Below the pieces are notes generated by a model. It saw nothing but the letters and a program-made list of their open reading frames with translations, was not told where the DNA came from and did not search any database. Source: an uncultured Treponema sp. (GTDB lineage: Bacteria > Spirochaetota > Spirochaetia > Treponematales > Treponemataceae). From it: a stretch of DNA of 47,572 nucleotides. This document shows positions 43,386 through 47,572 of the stretch, one piece after another. Every line of letters starts with the position of its first letter. Within the stretch, counting starts at the first letter, position 1. The translations under genes and the position numbers were made by a program. Location: the NCBI GenBank assembly GCA_946532115.1, contig CAMNBC010000003.1, positions 1 through 47,572 of the forward strand, given 5' to 3'.

Positions 43386-43946
43386 TCTTTTCTCAACACA
43401 CTTCTTAAACAATTCCATACAGGTTATCGCATCGTCTAATGCACGGTGCGAAGAACCTTTATCTATTCCAAGATAATCAGCTAAATAATCCAGTTTATGA
43501 TATTCTGCTTCTGGAATCAAAATTCTAGAAAGTTGAAGGGTATCTACTGCGTAATTTTTTGTAACTGGTAATCCGCAGATTTCGCATTCAGCATTCAGAA
43601 AATTCAAATCAAATTGAGCATTGTGTGCAACAATAATTGAGGAATCAAGAAATCTTAAAAAACTTTGAATATGATTTTGAATTGGATCAGCGGCATCAAC
43701 CATCTGTTGCGTAATATGAGTAAGTGAAACTATAAAAGGTGATAATATCTGATCTGGATCGAAAAGCCGTGACCATTTAGAAAGAGTGCCGTCCTTAGTA
43801 AACCGGACGGCACCTATTTCTATGATGCGGCTGTTTGTGGGAGATACTCCCGTAGTTTCCGTATCAAATGCGGTAAAGACTGCGCCTTCTTCGTAAAGCT
43901 TGCGCAGTCTTCGCAAATCAGTAATTTTTTTATTTGGATGCTGCAT
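43383..43946 (-). CDS. DEDDh 3'-5' exonuclease (DnaQ/PolIII-epsilon-like)
   Basis: The 187-residue exonuclease has FTAFDTETTGVSP with the first Asp and Glu, VAHNAQFDLNFL with the middle Asp, and SSHRALDDAITCMELF with the His and last Asp of the DEDDh set. It could be the proofreading subunit of DNA polymerase III or a stand-alone exonuclease of the same family; the short length and lack of a clear polymerase-binding tail leave this open. ATG 43946 (MQHPNKKITDL) overlaps the phosphohexomutase stop by 17 nt. The longer frame to 44033 would be read entirely inside that gene and is rejected. Confidence 0.87.
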   Translation of the reverse strand: MQHPNKKITDLRRLRKLYEEGAVFTAFDTETTGVSPTNSRIIEIGAVRFTKDGTLSKWSRLFDPDQILSPFIVSLTHITQQMVDAADPIQNHIQSFLRFLDSSIIVAHNAQFDLNFLNAECEICGLPVTKNYAVDTLQLSRILIPEAEYHKLDYLADYLGIDKGSSHRALDDAITCMELFKKCVEKR

Positions 43947-45675
43947 CAATAATCTTCTGGATATCAGCTGAGATTCCGTCACAGAGTGTTGCTGCTTTTT
44001 TCTTAGCATCTGCATACCATGCGTCTGAACCATCCCCAGCTGGAATCATAGAGTTGATGTAGAACTTAATCTTTGGTTCAGTTCCTGAAGGTCGGGCACT
44101 AACAATTGTTCCACTTTCAAGATAGAACTGAAGAACATTGCTCTTTGGAAGATCTGGATCGCACAAGAGGTCGCGAACCTTGAGAATCTTTTCTCCACCA
44201 AGAGTTGCCGGAGGATTGCTTCTCATGCTTGCCATCATAGCCTTCATGGTTTCTCCACCAGAAGCTCCCGGGAAGTATTGTGAAATAGCACGGTCTTCGA
44301 AATAACCGAATTCCTTGTACATATCATCAAGGTGTTCAAGAAGGCTCTTTCCCTGGCTTCTCCAGTAAAGAATCATTTCTGCACACATTGCTGCTGCTGA
44401 AACGCCGTCTTTATCCATAACTTCTTTTTCAATCTTGTAGCCGTAGCTCTCTTCAAGACCGAATACATAGTTGTATGAACCGTCTTTTTCAAAATTCTTT
44501 TCAACTGCAGCAATCCACTTGAAACCAGTAAGACAATCGAGCATTGTAACTCCGTATTTCTTACAGATGTAATCACCAAAAGGAGAAGTTACAATAGAGC
44601 GGATAATTGCAGGATTTGCAGGCAATGTACCAAACTCTTTGCGTGAGCGGAGTACGTAATCAATCAGGAGTGCACCCATCTGGTTTCCGCTAAGAAGAAC
44701 GAAGTTTCCGTCCTTATCTGGGAAAGCTGTACCAAAACGGTCAGAATCTGGGTCTGTTGCCATTACACCGTCTGCCTTTTCCTTTTTTGCAAGTTCAACA
44801 GCAAGAGTAAGTGCTGGTTTTTCCTCTGGATTTGGCTTTTCAACAGTAGGGAAGTTTCCATCTGGTTCTCTCTGTTCTGGAACAGTAAGAATGTTCAAGC
44901 CGAGATCTCCAAGAACTTTTTCAACATGCATTGCACCTGTTCCGTGGAGTGGAGTGTAAACAATGCGAACGTCCTTTGCCTTTTCCTTAATAAGGTCTGG
45001 GCGGAAGAGCTGTGCCTTACACATAGTCCAGAACTGTTCGTCGATTTCTTTATCAATAAGAACAAGTTTACCAGCCTTAATAGCTTCGTCCTTAGTCATT
45101 GTTTTAACTTCAGAAACCTTGTTTACTTCTTCAATAATTCCCTTATCGTGCGGTTCAATTACCTGAGCACCATCATCCCAGTAAGCTTTGTAACCATTGT
45201 ACATTCTTGGGTTATGAGATGCTGTTACAACAACACCAGTCTGTGCGCCAAGCTTGCGGATTGCAAAAGACAATTCTGGAGTAGGACGGAGACCTGAGAA
45301 GAGGTAAGCCTTAATTCCATTAGCGGCAAAAATAAGGGCTGTTGCTTCTGCAAAAACATCTGAGTTTAAGCGGCTGTCGTAAGCTACAACTGCGCTCAAA
45401 GTTCCAGCCTTTGCCTTATCAGGGAATGCCTTAAGAACATAGTTTGCAAGTCCCTGTGTTGCCATATTGATTTCGAGGGTGTTCATGCGGTTTGTTCCGC
45501 CACCCATAATTCCGCGAAGTCCACCAGTACCAAATTCAAGTGTCTGGTAGAAGCGGTCTTCAAGTTCCTTATAATCTTCTTTAGCAATAAGTTCTTCAAC
45601 TTCCTTGCTGAATCTTTCATCTTTTTCTGCGGCAATGTAAGCTTTTGCACGCTTTAAGATTTCTTCTTTTTCCAT
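43930..45675 (-). CDS. Alpha-phosphohexomutase (phosphoglucomutase/phosphomannomutase, PgcA-like)
   Basis: The enzyme moves phosphate between C1 and C6 of hexoses, feeding glycan and glycogen routes or glycolysis. The 581-residue protein shows all four active-site loops: TASHNPRMYNGYK with the phospho-Ser, ATDPDSDRFG binding Mg2+, GLEESYGY for sugar recognition, and RPSGTEPKIKFY for the substrate phosphate. Length and loop sequence fit the PgcA/PGM2 branch; glucose rather than mannose cannot be assured. AGGAG is 6 nt upstream of ATG 45675, and a strong promoter lies just before it. A second phosphohexomutase is the upstream neighbour. Confidence 0.93.
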   Translation of the reverse strand: MEKEEILKRAKAYIAAEKDERFSKEVEELIAKEDYKELEDRFYQTLEFGTGGLRGIMGGGTNRMNTLEINMATQGLANYVLKAFPDKAKAGTLSAVVAYDSRLNSDVFAEATALIFAANGIKAYLFSGLRPTPELSFAIRKLGAQTGVVVTASHNPRMYNGYKAYWDDGAQVIEPHDKGIIEEVNKVSEVKTMTKDEAIKAGKLVLIDKEIDEQFWTMCKAQLFRPDLIKEKAKDVRIVYTPLHGTGAMHVEKVLGDLGLNILTVPEQREPDGNFPTVEKPNPEEKPALTLAVELAKKEKADGVMATDPDSDRFGTAFPDKDGNFVLLSGNQMGALLIDYVLRSRKEFGTLPANPAIIRSIVTSPFGDYICKKYGVTMLDCLTGFKWIAAVEKNFEKDGSYNYVFGLEESYGYKIEKEVMDKDGVSAAAMCAEMILYWRSQGKSLLEHLDDMYKEFGYFEDRAISQYFPGASGGETMKAMMASMRSNPPATLGGEKILKVRDLLCDPDLPKSNVLQFYLESGTIVSARPSGTEPKIKFYINSMIPAGDGSDAWYADAKKKAATLCDGISADIQKIIDAASK

Positions 45676-45696
45676 TTATAGCTCCTGTATTGAATT

Positions 45697-45725
45697 ATTA
45701 TACAAATTTATTTATTTTTTGTCAT
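45697..45725 (-). promoter_or_regulatory. Strong promoter of the phosphohexomutase gene, -35 box inside a repeat element
   Basis: On the minus strand ATGACA (45720-45725) and TATAAT (45697-45702) are exactly 17 nt apart. The -35 box is the terminal TGTCAT of the adjacent palindromic element read in reverse. The predicted start near 45690 leaves a short leader that contains AGGAG. Confidence 0.65.
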
Positions 45726-45850
45726 TGTTGCACGAGTTTGCTTCGCAAACATCGCAGGACTTGCCCCGACAATCTGTTCAAATCTTTGTTTTGCAGATTC
45801 CTGACCGAGTTTGCTTCGCAAACGTCGCAGTGTCAAGCACGGGAATGACA
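45719..45850. repeat. Pair of palindromic elements with inserted GTTTGCTTCGCAAAC hairpins
   Basis: Two units of the TGTCAT...ATCT family stand head to head (45720-45777 and about 45795-45850) between the two phosphohexomutase genes. The first has the right arm CCCGACAAT of unit C at 16411-16419, but its left arm is broken after TGTCATTGT. Each unit carries a near-identical 25-nt module (45733-45757 and 45806-45830, one mismatch) centred on the perfect hairpin GTTTGC-TTC-GCAAAC. The modules have the same orientation although their host units are inverted. The left end supplies a -35 box; the right end touches the stop codon of the upstream gene. Confidence 0.8.
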
Positions 45851-47572
45851 CTATTTGTCTGCTTTCTTAATAAGCTCAGTCTCCCACTCAAGCAGTGCCT
45901 TTTCCATATCCGGATTATTACCTTTTACATCGCACATAATGCGGAATACTGGTTCAGTACCGCTTCCACGCATCCAGATAAAGGCAACAGGTTTTGAATC
46001 CTTGTCTTTGAAAAGGATTTTTAGTCCGCCTTTTCCAGATTCAGAAAAGTCTTTTACACCGCAGGTCTCAACAGTTCCCTTTGTTATAACTGCTTCCCAA
46101 GACTCTATGCCATATTTTTTCTTGAGGTCAGCTGATTTTTTCTTCCAGTCTGCTTCAAAAACTTTCTGGAATGCTGCCTTAAGCTTTGCATGGTCTGTAG
46201 TTTTAACTTTTAGGACGGCTCGTGGTTCTGAAACTCCGGTTGTTGTATATACCGGAAGCGATGCAATTACATCGCTGAGTGTAAATTCAGGATTATATTT
46301 CTGACCAGATTTTGTACACCACATTTCATACAATCCGCTTTCTCTCATCATCAAAAGCTTGAGAAGGGCGAAAATTGTATTAAGCGGGTCGCGGACGGCT
46401 GCAGGGTAGGTAATTGTTCCACCGTTTGAGCCTTCTCCAAGAATGCGGACCGTGTAACCTTGAGAACGTTTTTCCCTTGCCAGGTTTACGACATTTGCTT
46501 CACCAACTTCAGCACGGAAAACTTCTGCCCCAAGGGCGGAAGCAATTTCGTTAATTCTCATTGAAGTTGGACAGTTTACAACTACAGCAGGCTTAAAGTC
46601 TTTTTCATCACCATGCTGCCAGATTGAATATGTAAGTTCTGCAAGAACAGAAAGACTGAATACTTCCTGTGCCTTTAGAATTACAGCTTTGCCGGCCTTT
46701 TCATCCCAGTAAACAATATTACCGCGGTCGCCGTCACAATCCGGCATATATCCCAGAACAACTTCGCTGTGTCCCTCTTTGTGCAGCCGCTCCATTTCAG
46801 CAGCAACGTGAACAAGATTCTCAGCTTCCGGAATGATTTCATGTGCAATTTCAAAATCATTTATTGAATAGAAATTGATTTTGCGTTCCTTAAAGAAATC
46901 ACGGTCAATACTCTGATAACGTGAGCTTCCGTTAAAATCACAGACAACGCCGAGCGGTTTCGCCGTTATAAAAGTATCAAGCATACCGAAAAAATCAGTC
47001 TGATATTCTTTATTATCAGTTCCAGTGATTGTTTCGTTTGCAAAATTTTTATAAGCGGAAAGTGCATTGTGTTTAGAACTTTCTTTTACATCATATACCG
47101 CTTTAATTTCAGATGTAGTGCAGGAATAAGCTTTTTTTACAGCTTCAGCAACACCATTATCGTCTGAAAGTCGTGCAAGAAAATCCTTTACAAGTTTTGC
47201 ATTTTCTGCACCACACAAAACTCCACCATCGTTAGTTCCAAATTTAATTCCGTTATGACCAACTGGATTATGACTTGCAGAAATGTAAATAAATCCGTCG
47301 AGTTTTTTAGCATAAGCCATAATTTCTGGAGCTGATGTAACTGCGCTGTACTGGAGAATTGCTCCCTTTTTTACAAGGGCATGAATCATTGCATCTGCAA
47401 GCGCCGGTCCTGTAGGGCGTGCATCAATACCAAGTGCAATAACAGGGGATTCCTGTCCGCTTAGCTTGCTGATGTAATCAAAAAAAACATCTGCCGCAAT
47501 AACGGCAATGCTTCTGTCAGTTTCTGTAATTTCAGGACTTTTATCCTGCTCGTCTCCGGATGCTGCAAAAAC
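45851..47572 (-). CDS. Second alpha-phosphohexomutase family protein (5' truncated by window)
   Basis: The frame is open to the right edge, so at least 573 residues are present and the N-terminus is missing. The visible part begins VFAASGDEQDKSPEITETDR and continues through ALGIDARPTGPALADAM, well upstream of the first internal Met. The loops are IYISASHNPVGHNGIKF (phospho-Ser), GYMPDCDGDRGNIVY (metal loop), GEGSNGGTITYP in the sugar-loop position and WMRGSGTEPVFRI (phosphate loop). The sequence differs strongly from the neighbouring 581-residue enzyme, so this is not a recent duplication. The substrate is unknown. It ends in TAG at 45851-45853, touching the repeat element. Confidence 0.9.
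   Translation of the reverse strand, partial: VFAASGDEQDKSPEITETDRSIAVIAADVFFDYISKLSGQESPVIALGIDARPTGPALADAMIHALVKKGAILQYSAVTSAPEIMAYAKKLDGFIYISASHNPVGHNGIKFGTNDGGVLCGAENAKLVKDFLARLSDDNGVAEAVKKAYSCTTSEIKAVYDVKESSKHNALSAYKNFANETITGTDNKEYQTDFFGMLDTFITAKPLGVVCDFNGSSRYQSIDRDFFKERKINFYSINDFEIAHEIIPEAENLVHVAAEMERLHKEGHSEVVLGYMPDCDGDRGNIVYWDEKAGKAVILKAQEVFSLSVLAELTYSIWQHGDEKDFKPAVVVNCPTSMRINEIASALGAEVFRAEVGEANVVNLAREKRSQGYTVRILGEGSNGGTITYPAAVRDPLNTIFALLKLLMMRESGLYEMWCTKSGQKYNPEFTLSDVIASLPVYTTTGVSEPRAVLKVKTTDHAKLKAAFQKVFEADWKKKSADLKKKYGIESWEAVITKGTVETCGVKDFSESGKGGLKILFKDKDSKPVAFIWMRGSGTEPVFRIMCDVKGNNPDMEKALLEWETELIKKADK

Noticed and set aside
43947..44033. Longer N-terminus for the DnaQ-like exonuclease
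   Set aside because: The added 29 residues are read from inside the phosphohexomutase gene and do not resemble the family; ATG 43946 fits better.
45719..45850. CRISPR-like array from the two 25-nt repeats
   Set aside because: Only two copies, each embedded in a larger palindrome and with unlike surroundings; no cas genes in the window.
45645..45997. Short plus-strand frames across the repeat between the two phosphohexomutase genes
   Set aside because: They are formed by reading through the hairpin elements (repeated FASQTSQ-type strings), which commonly create spurious frames.

Overview
The window is a gene-dense stretch of spirochaete chromosome, most likely from a commensal or gut/rumen Treponema. 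The case rests on gene content and order. tamB-bamA-skp-mutS-comF, as I recall, is also the order in Borrelia and (in part) in T. pallidum. There is also a PUR-domain protein of the Borrelia BpuR type, a Lol-type lipoprotein ABC exporter with two permeases, and mcsA-mcsB-clpC without ctsR. The sequence is fairly AT-rich and TTG/GTG starts are used. The species cannot be named from this sequence alone. No rRNA, tRNA, CRISPR array, transposase or prophage gene was seen.

Layout. (1) 1-7237, + strand: the 3' end of prfB, a secreted/anchored protein of unknown function, ftsY, a putative lipoprotein, and permease-ATPase-permease of a LolCDE-like exporter, nearly all overlapping. This block covers protein targeting and lipoprotein release. 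(2) 7255-11204: mcsA, mcsB and clpC, a protein-quality-control operon in which the McsB kinase has lost most of its signature catalytic residues. (3) 11155-16237: an ABC importer binding protein and permease without an ATPase gene, a phosphoribosyltransferase, a secreted beta-helix protein and rnhB. (4) 16425-18194, - strand: PUR protein and MATE transporter. (5) 18421-21435, +: a large secreted zinc-metallopeptidase/beta-propeller/beta-barrel protein. (6) 21477-25199, -: tmk, a small secreted protein, aroB and a NifS-type desulfurase. (7) 25266-36134, +: the outer-membrane biogenesis cluster tamB-bamA-skp, then mutS and comF. (8) 36241-43355, +: cheW, a DegT-family protein that lacks the PLP lysine, nadK, recN, an unknown helical protein, an HD-domain protein and a LysM/degenerate M23 protein. 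(9) 43383-47572, -: a DnaQ-like exonuclease and two tandem phosphohexomutases, the second cut by the window edge.

Most of the window is ordinary core genome. The things that stand out are: (a) a family of short palindromic intergenic elements with a fixed frame (TGTCAT, arm, CTTG-type loop, arm, ATCT), found in three gaps, sometimes nested, and in one place supplying the -35 box of a phosphohexomutase gene; (b) a 171-bp nested palindrome filling the gap after tmk; (c) several genes whose -10 box ends 6-7 nt before the start codon with no ribosome binding site, suggesting leaderless mRNAs; (d) three probable pseudo-enzymes or altered enzymes (McsB, DegT-like, M23-like) plus a thymidylate kinase with Thr in place of the P-loop Lys; (e) a stem-loop at the predicted 5' end of the PUR mRNA and another in the skp leader. 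Function calls come from motif recognition by eye. No database search was run.
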